Below are positions 56,001 to 63,615 of a stretch of 64,000 nt of DNA, piece after piece. Source of the DNA: Omphalotus guepiniiformis. Lineage: Eukaryota; Basidiomycota; Agaricomycetes; Agaricales; Omphalotaceae. The DNA is taken from positions 558,001 through 622,000 of the forward strand of contig JAQOOI010000079.1 of assembly GCA_028554645.1 (NCBI GenBank), in the 5' to 3' direction. Numbering within the stretch: the first letter of the stretch is position 1; each line of letters begins with the position of its first letter. The notes under the pieces are model-generated. The model saw only the letters and a list, made by a program, of their open reading frames with translations, was not told the origin of the DNA and made no database searches. Position numbers and translations under genes: made by a program.

Positions 56001-59000
56001 TGGTCGATCAGAAGTCAGATTTGTCGCTTCAAGCCATACTTTGTCATTAGGCTTATATTCGACTGATGGTTTCCTTTTCTTGTCGTAATACCGAATCATG
56101 TCTTCCTTTGCCTTTTTGAGTGCTGCTCCTACTTCGTCCCTGATCTTGACCATCTTATCGGCAAATTCCTGTGCTGTGGGTAATATGCCGTTGTGAAACT
56201 CCCCTGAATGCCTAATAATCGGTATAGTTCCTTCATGAATCGGGAATGATATTGAGGTCCCCGATCATGAATAATCTTTCTCGGTAATCCATGTATAGGG
56301 AAGATTTTGTCCCTATAGATTCTGGCCATTCCTTCAGACGTTAACGACATGTGTGTGGGTACCAAACGTGTTCGTTTGGTGAAATGGTCCACAGTCACAC
56401 TTATGGCATTAAAACCTCCAGCTTCCGGTAGTTCTCCGATCAGATCCGTTCCTATGACTTCCCAGGGACCTTGTGGAACATTGTTTGTGACTAGTGTTCC
56501 CGTTGGTTTGGTTCGATGAATCTTAGTGGCCTGACACTTTTCACACCCTTTAACGTATTTCCGTACATCCTGAGTGATTCCCGGCCACCAATAGTTTCTT
56601 GTCACCAATTCCATGGTTTTGAACTGTCCTGGATGTCCCGTCAGAACGGTATCATGATGTAGTCCGATGATCTTTCCCCGTAACCTATTATCAATAGGCA
56701 CGTAAATCCTATCCTGCCACGTCACAATTCCTTCCTCTGACTCGACCCAATCCTTCTCTTTTCCTTCTAAAGCCTTATTCACTAGATTATCCCGTACTTT
56801 TGACTTTTTCTTGATAAGATCTAAGATCTCGTCTTCGGGCATCTCTAATCTGTTGATCGAAAAAAGTTCCGGCTTTAAAAGTACCACATCCTCATTGTCT
56901 TTCTCCCCCGTCTCATGATTGGCCATCCTGGACAATGCATCTGGCTTTCCCATCGACTTTCCGGGTTTATGAATCAATGTAAAGTCATATTCGGATAATT
57001 CAGTGATCCATTGGGCTTGTCGACGATTCAATTTCTGAGGCTTTTTGAAATACTGAAGATTTTGATGATCTGTATAGATCTCAAATGACTCTTCCGCACC
57101 CATCAGATACTGTCTCCAATCTGCTAAGGAATCCATAATGGCCATCATTTCCTTATCATAGATCTCATAATTACGTTCTGTTTCATTTAGAGATCTAGAT
57201 CTGAATGCAATAGGCCACCATTTTCCATCTATCTTTTGCGATAAGACAGCTCCGTTCGCATAATCTGAGGAATCTGCCTCGACTCTGAATTGCCCATGAT
57301 CACGGGGTATGGTTAGAACAACTTCTTCGGCAATTCTACTTTTGAGTTCTTCGAATGCCTGCTGTTGCTGCTCTGTCCATTCCCACTTTGAATTCCCAGT
57401 CAGTGATGACAATGGTTTCGCCACTTGACTGAATCCTCGGATAAATCGTCGGTAGAAATTACAGAAACCCAAGAAGGACTGTACTTCCTTCTTGTTTCCT
57501 GGTATTTTCCATTCTTTTACCGCTTTGACTTTTTTTGGATCCATCCGCACTTGTCCGTTTCCTACAAACACTCCAAGGTACTCGACATTACTGGTCTCGA
57601 ATTCGCACTTTTCAGGTCTAAGATACAACTTGTGTTGTCGTAATATATCTAACACCTGTTTTACAATTGACTCGTGCTCTTCGATTGTATTTGTGAAAAC
57701 CAAAATGTCGTCTAAGTACACCATGACATGACCTTCATTGATCAAATCCCTTAAGATATGATTCATGAACGCTTGGAAGGTCGCCGGAGAATTTGTGAGA
57801 CCAAAGAACATAACCGTTGGTTCAAAGAGCCCCCGATTAGTCCTAAATGCCGCCTTCCACTCATCACCTTCTTTGATCCGGATATTATTGTATCCCCATC
57901 GAACATCCATTTTCGAAAATACTTTCGAATCCTTCAGTTTATCAATGAGTTCTTGAATGAGCGGCAACGGGTATTTGTTCTTTATCGTTGCTTCATTCAA
58001 TTTCCGATAATCCTGGACGGGTCGAAGTTTCCCATCTTTCTTTGCCACAAAGAAGAATGGTGAGGCCATCGGTGACTTTGATGGTCTAATTCGTCCAGAT
58101 TTCAGATTTTCCTTAATGAACTCATCTAAAACTTTCTGTTCCGAAGGATTTAATGGATAGACCTTGCAATCTACTGGCGTAAAGTCTGGCTTCAGTTCAA
58201 TTGCATGGTCCCAGGGTCTTCGTTCGGGTAAATTTTGGAAATCGGCTTCATCAAAAACATCCTTGTACTCATTGACGTACTTGTCTGCTTTTGACTCAGT
58301 CTTTTTGCCTTTTCCAAAGTTCATACTCCGAAGATATCCATCCCAATTCAGGTAAAACAAACGATCCCCTTCTTCCAGTTCCCGGACTTCAGCGTCGGAT
58401 TCAGGTTTTAGGTAATACGGTATGTAACCACACTTCTTAGGACATCGATCAAACTTTAAGGTTGAATCGTTCCAATCTATATTGGGGTTATGACGTCTTA
58501 ACCAATCGAGTCCTAGGAATATGTCCGTTTTGCCTAAATTTGTAACAGCAAGTTCAATGCGTTCCGCATGATCTCCCATTACTAATCTGACTTCTATGAA
58601 TCCTTCAATTGAACCGTCCTCGTTTAAGGTACCATCAGCATTGTATACCGGCATCTTTACTGGTAATCTCTTAACAGTTAAGCCATGTCGCTCTACGAAT
58701 TCTTTATTGACGCAAGAACCCGTTGCTCCACTGTCAAGTAATGCCGATGTTTCTATCTGCTTGCCACTTTCGATGTCATCGATTGTAACAGACAGCTTGA
58801 GATCTCTGCCCTTAGTACCTTTTACGAACCGCAAGTTTTTCTTGAGTGACTTTACAGCTGTGACGGCTTCGCTAATGTCCAATGACCGGATCTGGGCAAC
58901 CGTTTCTTCCGATGCTTCCCTGGCCCGACAGGTTGGCATCCATGCTCTCAAAATTCCCACCGCTCGTTCTGACTCATCCTCCCTTACTCTCTGCGCTATC

Positions 59001-61471
59001 CATTCTGGTGAATTCGGCGGATAACGTTCTCTCACAGGTTTTGAATCGGACTTTGTAGATACTGACGCAAATTTATTCTCAGGATGATTAAATACAAAGT
59101 GAAAATTGCTGTCCTTGTGATCTACACTAGACTGTTCCGATTCTAACTCAGAAGGACCTGTATTCACTTCTGAGCCCTGACAAAACCCGTATCCGATTTC
59201 AACCAGTTCAAGAACCAGCTCGGCGGCTGTTCTTCTTTCTTCTCTTCTTCCTGCACGTTCACCTGCCTCACTCTCTGACCCCGCTTTGCTGGACAATCCC
59301 GCGAGATATGCCCCCTCTGTCCACAATTGAAACACTGCCCATTCCTTCGGGCCGCGTTAATGTCCATGGGTTTACCTGTACCCCCAAAGGTCGTTCCTGT
59401 GGCGTCTCTCCGATCACCACTTCCTGCCGCTTGCTGCGGACTTTGTTCCCTTCTTGGCGTAAACGCCGGTCTGTTCTGGTTCTTGCGCCATTCCTGACGC
59501 CTTCTCCATAGTTGATCAATCTTGATCACTACGTCCTTCCATTCATCGTACACTTTGGGCAACTCGTCCCTCGTGTAGATGGCATCAATAGTTTTCTCGT
59601 TAATGCCCTTCTCAATAAGCCGCACCACATACGGGTCATCCTTCTTGTAATCTGCCTCCGTCAACAGTATCTCCAACTCCTGGAAATACTCCTCCGCCGT
59701 CCCCGCTCCCTGCTTCAACAACTCCACCTTCTCCTGCACTGTCCTCTGCAGACCGGAATCTAGGAACGCCTTGTTCAAGGCTTGCTTGAATTGCGCCCAG
59801 TCCTTCTGCCACTTCTCGTTGTCTTGGTCAAAATGGGTATTGTAGTAATTATTGACCCATCCGTCTACAAGCTTTCCATTCATGAAAGAGATCGCAACAT
59901 CGATCCTTTCATCATCTGTCGTGATACCGTTTTTCTTATCACGGATGTATGTGAAGAGTCTTCGACGCCAATTCTTGAATTCGGATTTGACACCGGTGAA
60001 GTTATCGGGTTTGTTGAGGAGTGATTTTCCTCGCGAAGTTTCGATTTCAGACATTCTGATAGGAGTATGAGGTCGGGTAGAATAGGGAGATGATGAAAGA
60101 GATTTGTATGAAGGTGTGACAGGTGATGGGATAGTGGTTTCTTCGAAGAGACTGCTAAAGTTCCCCCAAGATTCCGTAATGGTAGAGTTTACTTCGGTCC
60201 GTCAGTAACCTCACGAAGAGATTTCGGGACCTTTTCTGCCTCTAATAAACGAGTTCCTAAATCCGTGCTCACTTGCTGAGTAAACCTGGGCGTGCCTTTC
60301 TAGGAGTGCACCTCGTTCCCCAAGCGCAAAGTCCCTTCCCCGAAGGTCAGTTATCAGACGATGCTTTCTGCTGCCAGTACAGAGTCGGACTCAACGTTAC
60401 TCTTTTGTACTATAGGCGCAATTACTCTATTAGAGCACAGATTCCTAATTCGGACGGAAACCCGAATATCAAAGGGAGAAAAATGAAGTAAACGTGTGAA
60501 GGTGAAGAGAAACTTACTTGCTACTGAAATAGCAACAAGAAGGCAAACTTGAATTGTGTTGGTCGGGTGAGTTGTGTTAGCTTCGATCTTATGTCAGCGA
60601 CTCGAGTTATAAACTCAAATAACCAAACACAATGATCTTAGTTTCACACGAGTAAGAGAAAAGCAGAAAGTGGAATTGAGAAAAGAGACGATACAAGGAA
60701 GTATGCTAAGTACAAGTCTAAACTCGAGGAGTTATTGACAAGATCGAAGCTAAAGAAATATCTACCTAAACGGACTTATTATATACGTAAATAAAACCCT
60801 AAACCCTGGGCTATAACCCTTGACTAATACACCGTGTGTCTACCATGAGTTCGATCGCCTCAAGTACTTCATTAATGATCGTGATCGCCTTGAGGTCTAC
60901 ATGCTTGATCTCGATCATCATGCTACATACGTATGTATTTAATATAACCCTAGATCTATAACTTACGATGTTATCTACTGATAATAAAAGTGTCTATATG
61001 TACAAACAATGAGATAAGATGAAAAAAGAAAACATTCGTAACAATAAGTATGTTATTAAAGACTACGCGTTTAAGCCAGGTAGTTTGGTATTAGTTAGGA
61101 ATACTCAGATTGAAAAATCTTTGAACTCTAAAACGAAGCCGCGCTATTTAGGACCTATGGTAGTACTCAGGCGTACCACAGGTGGCAGTTACATTGTGGC
61201 AGACCTAAATGGTGCGGTGTTCCAGAATAAAATCGGAGCCTTCCGCGTAATTCCATATTGGCCAAGGTCGCACATTGAACTCCCTGAGAACCTAAGGGAG
61301 TTGATTGGTTTGTCAGAAGATGGCTTGTTGAGAATTGAACAAGGTCTAGAAGAAGAAGAAGAAGATTTATCCGTAGAACACGATCAAGCAGACCTAGATG
61401 GTGAAATTCACGCGGACGTTTCAGTATACGACGCGAAGCACTGGATATCGAAGCCGAAGATCTTTCAGTAA
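38059..61471 (+). CDS. element B pol: RT, RNase H, integrase, split by element E
   Basis: Pieces 38059..41606 and 61049..61471; the duplication ATAAG is counted once. The junction reads KFEKEYK-YVIKDYAFK in frame. RT: GILDLYVGYDER and QPYIDDVPVRGP. RNase H: LAVDTSWKAVG, QPKRELFGL, IETDAKYIKGML, HGPDGLSR. Integrase: CHDSLGHRGFFATK with CHTCQ, then HADTMYMPASNG, IVTDNGGP and NGIVEHAHYD. A GPF-like PRYLGPMVVLRRTTGG is in the right piece, then an acidic tail ending KPKIFQ. It is about 40-60% like C and D by eye. Apart from E, no stop or frameshift was seen. Confidence 0.85.
41607..42058 (-). repeat. 3' LTR of element E (452 bp)
   Basis: TGTCAGCGACTC...CATTCGTAACA on plus. I found no difference from the other copy at 60592-61043. 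Confidence 0.93.
42170..43971 (+). repeat. 5' LTR of element D (1802 bp)
   Basis: TGTCGCGACTAAAAGCGG ... CTTGCACATTA. Ends directly before TC + primer-binding site. Contains two TTAGATACT words (42757, 43275) and several near-matches. The small open frames recur in both LTRs only because the LTRs are identical. Confidence 0.93.
43974..43990 (+). promoter_or_regulatory. primer-binding site of element D
   Basis: TGGAGCCCACCGCGAGG two nucleotides after the LTR, identical to B and C. Confidence 0.75.
44112..46064 (+). CDS. element D gag
   Basis: The frame is open from 44112 but the first ATG is at 44484 (MSTTGEQANPGEG). The pre-ATG segment includes VKISSSRKSTHPRQTRNSVRAGTEEL in part, which aligns with C gag upstream of its own first ATG. 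The capsid-like region has LVAWLAELENIFVSTGTKTDAAKVMLALRYM. The zinc knuckle is CYMCDEPGHRSVDC near 45650. The tail ends SESKN with stop at 46062-46064 directly after GAAAAAC (46055-46061). The protease ATG is 11 nt beyond the first stop base. Confidence 0.85.
   Translation, partial: KLLQGKHSYILRVCFVKISSSRKSTHPRQTRNSVRAGTEELPLNQLPRRKSSKGKEKEVSPEPESSPLSSLSSLSPIPERNLPEFAELSARYKKNKRKFLNSPQFFSLTHKRIPVRIVKDKRNNMSTTGEQANPGEGTQGQGPTENLTPRSEILSLGIAPDIQIPAPAILELQNEKLPKVSKHAPIFDKRHPSELVAWLAELENIFVSTGTKTDAAKVMLALRYMEFHTKAEFQRLEAVRNLDWLAFKEALMKNFPESADRGLGSRQKLYAIVEEYKLIVLGAIQKLMAFKREYEIEYEKLSSGATPVVSNSEAVAGFLSALDEPFRRKLLDRLENKVINGHIHVQREDDPFTLKDVMSEAEKLCSVKRAGGYNFGLFMNGPSIAEGYSRALPTPEQSATRKLYDPYQVATTVKAEPDQWAMKLSATVDSHQNQFNQIRQAQESNLAALAKLSETVANLAKMTQVTSSSMRMNMNAPIQNSGSGMNSNGHNGAPRSSQVSSVHNNSHSDSNCYMCDEPGHRSVDCPHQLRFIRLGWMTKNSAGKWALKDGVYWPRADPSDTRSKKDKIEEIARRHGWDQSPTHVDQNLYAFEEEDTAVMAGPSQNSSLDAINSLVAQFSHVCTTLQNLAPVANSEKKQILKRDSTSESKN
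46073..47473 (+). CDS. element D protease ORF
   Basis: Starts MKEFGVEDVFSQH. Linker, then a retropepsin-like core with VIDSGSQIVSMD, ARNVPFTFGEITIYMQIHV and DVLLGRPFDV. It stops at 47471-47473, six codons after AAATTTT. Collinear with the C protease over most of its length. Confidence 0.88.
   Translation: MKEFGVEDVFSQHPSHRASQTPEDFNLAKRKKMEVLLPTLKPSEKEKYRPPAMRKEQVRFELPVESDTEEPESPSDMEFDTARRVSNRPFDNVKAIDRPPIPKGAPVGSQHKSKEGDITQSRTREGMNSDTKNAIVYTKPLRKSEPDFKLRNSLFKPGLAEEIADKIFRSEIDISSGDLIAISPALQKIMQRKLKNSRVYKRPIKAFVQEVRDEDDPEYGTQLEEDVTLSKATYMVNVDDMAYEREDVFIILDEDTGDLKKGSVVHKDVVDQYQRDIPSEERDKIIIVASQTDSLKAIYPKINYSDQQIETVIDSGSQIVSMDTRVAIGLGLRWDPATVIHMQSANGQLQATRGLARNVPFTFGEITIYMQIHVIDKVPYDVLLGRPFDVLTSSVIRNFETGEQEITITDPNSGMKCTMGTYDRGHGVKVKPVPSELKLVPETQKSSSIPLKPEGETQNFHRTLMN
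47446..47452 (+). promoter_or_regulatory. putative -1 frameshift site, D protease to pol
   Basis: A AAT TTT in the protease frame (CAA AAT TTT CAT). The -1 frame reads FSSDLNELIKDQGEVAV and runs into RT without an early ATG. Confidence 0.72.
47449..51528 (+). CDS. element D pol: RT, RNase H, integrase
   Basis: RT: GLLDIFVGYDER, LPMGWTNSVPIYHDD, KPYIDDVPVKGP. RNase H: LSVDTSWMAVG, QPKRELYGL, VETDASYIKGML, GPDGLSRPP. Integrase: HDHLGHKGMFATK with CQVCQ, HVDVFKVSPASNG, VVTDNAPQM, NGKIERAHFD. GPF-like block YPRYLGPMIVIRRTKGG and an acidic tail ending TRARSSKR. There is no chromodomain. It is close to C pol along its whole length. It carries at least five TTAGATACT words in coding sequence. No inactivating change was seen; with identical LTRs this element may be active. 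Confidence 0.9.
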   Translation, partial: FSSDLNELIKDQGEVAVCIEIDDDGNATIAGFKLPDAKLFSEPEKAEAFVFAAESSIREKDKGAADTVRSYLNRSVDSEKKQVYCTWRENQTLDENLELDTPPAPVYNEEPVSKRQQKRIDKCKSVKEKHKQSPLRPRWSRNANGNKFAELVTVLASRKYKPVAVKVKPVKATLPAEFRIERKIIGNPLKDMPELPTHPPEFTPGERYTQERKEIIDKNHNEGFLWPEEMKLVHHLMKVQEKSFAWEASEGGTFNTEFFPPVKFPVLPHTPWVERNIPIPPGIYDQVCKMIKDKIDAGVYEPSSSSYRSKWFCVLKKDGKSLRLVHSLEPLNKVTIQHSGIPPATADIARSFSGRACLGLLDIFVGYDERLVDESSRDLTTFQTPFGPHRLVKLPMGWTNSVPIYHDDVTYIFRDEIPHVTKPYIDDVPVKGPATRYETPDGGYETIPENSGIRRFVWEHLQNMNRIVQRMKHAGGTFAGTKAFICVAEGDVVGHHVSYEGEKPVERLAEVVLTCDASKWSEKKDIRSFLGTAGQMRMFIKDYAKKARPLTILTGDVPFQMGPAELEAVEMIKDGIRNAPALRPIDYDLSSGITLSVDTSWMAVGFQLYQTDPLDPKKKYYNWMGSITLNEREARFSQPKRELYGLMLALQQTYYQTYGCRELTVETDASYIKGMLDKPSSGPNATINRWIEEIRKFHFTLVHIKGTEHKGPDGLSRPPRGTIPTERAASRDPDSFIDEDDGLPVKFRMGDGETESPFEFESFKDEIDTRGGYLQDVAKSIDDFEDDLQEAIEEERHLNSIRALLLTQYPVSNSVLQFAQTLVVPEGGTEWTHEHPYQEDHRSASTKELDDQLDLIRDWYLHGNQYLTQLSGTLQKKFLSRAVKFFVDRDGRLYRRTDDTGGQHRLVVPKEKRMYMMHAAHDHLGHKGMFATKALIEKRFWWPDLNGDVNWFVKSCQVCQNRKMDLLKIPPTLTHTPSLFQKIHVDVFKVSPASNGCKDVVHGRCALSSWSEGRALRSDNARSLGEWFFDDIICRWGCPDEVVTDNAPQMRAMLKWLEEKYGIKGINISPYNSQANGKIERAHFDIRTALAKATGGDLKRWWWFLKHVFWADRITARKGLGCSPYFLVTGAEPILPLDIVESTWLVKLPDRILTYEELIGYRAQALAKHRTHVQEMISRIDTTKRDTLRQYEEEYRNVIRDFDFKPGTLVQIRNTQVEKNLDRKMYPRYLGPMIVIRRTKGGSYIVAQMDGTVLREKVAAFRVLPHVARYEPIELPENIHELIDLTSEQLEAMVNENTELDSELERDYIFDSIPQLRIPVDDEDLEEFTDEEAASDNDVDEEEPDWDAPMQTRARSSKR
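51744..52690 (-). pseudogene. truncated antisense accessory gene A2 of element D
   Basis: Exons recognisable on the minus strand: about 52676-52590 (EKTPELVDDDDDEDEEIEVITG), about 52520-52375 (ALGLSASIHAPKKDSKDSG ... TTPV), short exons near 52310 and 52225-52155 (PKAGSQKKPHIEKPFVNL), and a last exon about 52078-51744 (SPEVLHSISNFLRTELSVHQHAIQYHHSQYRF, ending FHEFPPADLTLN). These align in order with exons 3-6 of A2 in element C. No counterpart of C exons 1-2 is seen: upstream of the acidic exon the sequence goes within about 100 bp into a polypurine-like tract. A methionine exists before the ALGLSAS block, so a shorter protein is possible. Confidence 0.65.
52761..52778 (+). promoter_or_regulatory. 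internal polypurine-like tract of element D
   Basis: TTTTGCTTTGGGGGAGAG resembles the tract in front of the D 3' LTR (TTTTACTTTGAGGGAGA, 53738-53754) and the C tract. It sits just upstream of the A2 remnant, as in C. Confidence 0.55.
52779..53737. other. gene-free stretch of element D where A1 sits in C and B
   Basis: AT-rich, with no frame resembling A1 on either strand. Several near-copies of the D word occur (AACATCTAGCT near 52980). It is either a decayed A1 or a replaced segment. Confidence 0.5.
53738..53754 (+). promoter_or_regulatory. polypurine tract of element D
   Basis: TTTTACTTTGAGGGAGA ends immediately before the 3' LTR start TGTCGCG. Confidence 0.75.
53755..55556 (+). repeat. 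3' LTR of element D (1802 bp)
   Basis: Same length and apparently the same sequence as 42170-43971. Confidence 0.93.
59164..60054 (-). CDS. element E gag
   Basis: MSEIETSRGKSLLNKPDNFTG at 60054. A typical Ty3/gypsy capsid region (FKNWRRRLFTYIRDKKNGI, WAQFKQALNKAFLDSG, EEYFQELEILLTEADY) is followed by a zinc knuckle, CFNCGQRGHISRDC. It ends FVRAQK with stop at 59164. The pol frame overlaps and is entered at GGGTTTT (59182-59188 complement) by a -1 shift. Intact as read. Confidence 0.9.
   Translation of the reverse strand: MSEIETSRGKSLLNKPDNFTGVKSEFKNWRRRLFTYIRDKKNGITTDDERIDVAISFMNGKLVDGWVNNYYNTHFDQDNEKWQKDWAQFKQALNKAFLDSGLQRTVQEKVELLKQGAGTAEEYFQELEILLTEADYKKDDPYVVRLIEKGINEKTIDAIYTRDELPKVYDEWKDVVIKIDQLWRRRQEWRKNQNRPAFTPRREQSPQQAAGSGDRRDATGTTFGGTGKPMDINAARRNGQCFNCGQRGHISRDCPAKRGQRVRQVNVQEEEKKEEQPPSWFLNWLKSDTGFVRAQK
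59182..59188 (-). promoter_or_regulatory. putative -1 frameshift site, E gag to pol
   Basis: G GGT TTT in the gag frame (ACG GGT TTT GTC) on the minus strand. The -1 frame reads GFCQGSEVNTGPSE and stays open into protease. Confidence 0.68.
60055..60576. other. 5' leader of element E
   Basis: About 520 bp between primer-binding site and gag start, with no protein-like frame. It probably holds the packaging signal; nothing specific was recognised. Confidence 0.5.
60577..60590 (-). promoter_or_regulatory. self-priming primer-binding site of element E
   Basis: On the minus (RNA-sense) strand this reads AAGATCGAAGCTAA, one nucleotide after the 5' LTR. It is exactly complementary to TTAGCTTCGATCTT, located in the LTR at the complement of 60740-60753. 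This is the arrangement known for self-primed Tf1/sushi elements, where the 5' end of the RNA folds back as primer. It does not start with TGG as a tRNA 3'-end site would. Confidence 0.72.
60592..61043 (-). repeat. 5' LTR of element E (452 bp)
   Basis: Identical by eye to 41607-42058. On the minus strand a TATA-like word (TATATAATAAG, complement of about 60777-60787) lies about 32 nt upstream of the 14-nt primer sequence (complement 60740-60753). Confidence 0.93.
60740..60787 (-). promoter_or_regulatory. predicted E core promoter and RNA 5' end
   Basis: TATA-like sequence followed about 32 nt later by TTAGCTTCGATCTT. A transcript starting there would carry the self-primer at its extreme 5' end. 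Confidence 0.6.
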
Positions 61472-61691
61472 ATCACTCAAAAGATAGGGCCACATGGCAG
61501 TTTTATTATAAAAACGAGTGTATGATCTGTACGTGTTATGTTGAAATATACGCGACAAATTGGAAATAAATAAGTTTACGCGATAGTTGAATACAAGTGC
61601 GGAAGGGAAACGGAAAGTTACGTGGTACCTCTATTCACGACAAGAAGATTAAAAAGTGTCGCGGAAGCACAAGAAAAGTTCCAGAAGCAGT

Positions 61692-63131
61692 TCAAGTATC
61701 AGTCACGGAGGGCATATCTTCGTCGCCAGTCATATCGATAAGGGGAACGTTAGTTTTATTAACCAGCTCCTTCTGCTGCGACGCGATGCTCTGGTAGCTC
61801 TTCATCAGCAAATCCCGCATTTGGAGCTGGAGACTGATCTGATGGTTGACCGCGATAAGTTTAGAGCGAGTCTCGAACTCCAGCATGGTGAGGCTACGAT
61901 CAGTAGGCCCACTAACGGGTTCGAGCACCGCGAGATTGGCACGATCAACGAGTGACTGCACAACCGAGTTAGAGAAAGTGGAGACAGGGTCTACCAAAAG
62001 ATAGGTTAGTTGAAAAGTCGCTAGCGGCGGTATGAAAACGTGACACGTACTAGGGGGTGCCAGAGGTGGATCGAGCATAGAGAAGTTGTGCGCCCAAGTA
62101 GGAGGAGCTGCCGCGACACTAACCACCTCCATCTTAGCTTTCTTGGCAGGAGGATTGATGGTACTCTTATCCACCGCGGCAACTGCCTTAAGGTATTGCC
62201 GTGAAGTAATAAGCATGCGTGGTATCTCAGAAAAGTGGAGATATCTTACGAGGTGATTAGTCGACGCGTGAGGCTATGAAAGGAGCGTTAAGTCAGAATA
62301 ACATTGGGAGAAGGAATGGTGGTCGTACCCTTTTAACTGCCGCGACGCTAGGCTCAACCTTTGGAGTAAAGGGGGCAACGCGGGTAACTTCTTCAACTGC
62401 TGCGAGGTCGAGAGTCTGAAGCGAGGTACATAGTTTTAGCAACAGAGCAAGCTGGCTCGGGGTAGGGTGGCGACCTACCGTGGTATTAGTAGTGGAATCT
62501 GCAATAGAGGGGGATTCATCGTCACCCATAGCAATATCGCTACCCGCCGCGTCGTCGTCAACCTCCTCGTCACTACTATCAATACGAGCTTGGGATGCAA
62601 TACGCTTGCGAATCTAGGAAAAAGTTTTAGTACCAGTGGTTATTCAAGAAAAAGAACTGATTACTTACGCGGCGGCTAGTACGAACGCGACCTTTGCCTT
62701 TGACGGGCACTGGGGTTACAGCAGTTGGAACAGGAGCAGCCGCGGCGACTTTGGGAACCTCCTTGGGTTTACCAAACTGAACACATTTACCGCGGTACGG
62801 ACCAAGTAAATGATGAGTTGGTGTATACTTCGCGGTAACTGGGTCCCGCGGCAGTTGTTCAAAGAAGAACAGAGTGAAAGTACGAATGTCAGCGTTAGCC
62901 AACGCGGCATCAGGGTGAGCTTTCCAGAGCTCGAGCTAAAAAGAGTGAAGTAAGGCGCAGGAACAGAAGGCAGAACATTAGAAAACTTGCGAGTTTTTGT
63001 GCACACGACATCGCGACGCGATTAGCATCATCGGCACCACGTTTGACTCGACGCTCGCTAAACGACTTGTAAAGAGGTGCTACCTCTTCCACGAGAAACT
63101 GGACGTCAACAGAAGAAGTATCAGTAGACAT
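61692..63131 (-). CDS. antisense accessory gene A2 of element B
   Basis: Multi-exon minus-strand gene, opposite to B. It starts MSTDTSSVDVQFLVEEVAPLYKSFSERRVKRG at 63131. Further exons are about 62936-62669 (LELWKAHPDAALANADIRTFTLFFFEQLP ... KGKGRVRTSRR), about 62613-62480 (RKRIASQARIDSSDEEVDDDAAGSDIAM), about 62405-62330 (VEEVTRVAPFTPKVEPSVAAVKR), short ones, about 62225-62050 (INPPAKKAKMEVV ... WAHNFSMLDPPLAPP), and a last exon ending at 61692 with FETRSKLIAVNHQISLQLQMRDLLMKSYQ. The basic KKAK and RVRTSRR segments and the acidic stretch suggest a nuclear protein. It occupies the place of A2 in C and has the same overall plan (acidic exon, helical last exon), but sequence identity is low. 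Some splice sites, especially the first donor, are uncertain. It ends 220 bp from the convergent pol stop. Confidence 0.65.
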
Positions 63132-63615
63132 AAGTGATTCAGATAGGAAGAACTTAGTGTTTGGAGGTCCTTTTATAACTGGCCAGGGCAGTCTGGACCA
63201 GAAGGAAACTTGTCCGCGTAGAATTCTAATTCCGCGCACCGTCCTTCAAAGTTGACGCGGTGGACATATGGTACTTTACCAAGCGTCGCGAGTGTTCTGA
63301 ACAACTGGGGACAGTTGTGATTTCAAAGATGGGGAAGGGTCGTAGGAATAGAAAGCACCGCGTACAGTTTAGTACCGCGTAGAATCGCGTGAATTTGGGA
63401 AAAGTGCCGCGTAGAATTTCTTGAATATTTTCGATTTTATAGAACAAGGAAAATGTCACACAGTTTAAAATCACTCGAGACAAAGCTAATAACATTTCCA
63501 AGTAATAAAATAAAGAAAAAAAAACAAGCTCCGCGATACTACAAACACTACGAGACTAAGAGCTTTTACTTCCGCGGAACCAGAGCAAGAAAATGAACAG
63601 AGAAGGCAGGGACCA

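Larger units (their letters stand above)
42070..59188 (-). pseudogene. element E pol, with integrase deletion and D insertion
   Basis: Pieces 59188..55561 and, beyond element D, 42165..42070, where the frame ends in GRWGHRP-stop. Protease: LLDSGATGSCV. RT: SKMDVRWGYNNIRI and VYLDDILVF. RNase H: FRVEADSSDYANGAV, YEIYDKEMMAIM, IYTDHQNLQYF. Integrase: HHDTVLTGHPGQ with CEKCQ, then GTDLIGELP and IIHDRGPQYH. At about 56172-56180 TAYYPQ runs straight into QEFADKMVKIRDEVG in another frame. The segment that should carry the catalytic Glu is missing, and a frame change results. Downstream are a GPF-like block (DDKRFGPFEVVKKIG) and a chromodomain (EVEEIVDSGKYRGG...YKVQWKGYSRHEQTWEP). Defective as read. 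Confidence 0.88.
41607..61043 (-). mobile_element. element E: Tf1/sushi-like chromovirus, host of element D
   Basis: 452-bp LTRs at 41607-42058 and 60592-61043, flanked by ATAAG (41602-41606 and 61044-61048). Minus strand. Native length is about 6.0 kb once D is removed. It has gag, then pol with protease, RT, RNase H, integrase and chromodomain. The 3' polypurine tract is the complement of about 42059-42071 (AAGGAGGGGGTCA). The integrase is internally deleted. Confidence 0.93.
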
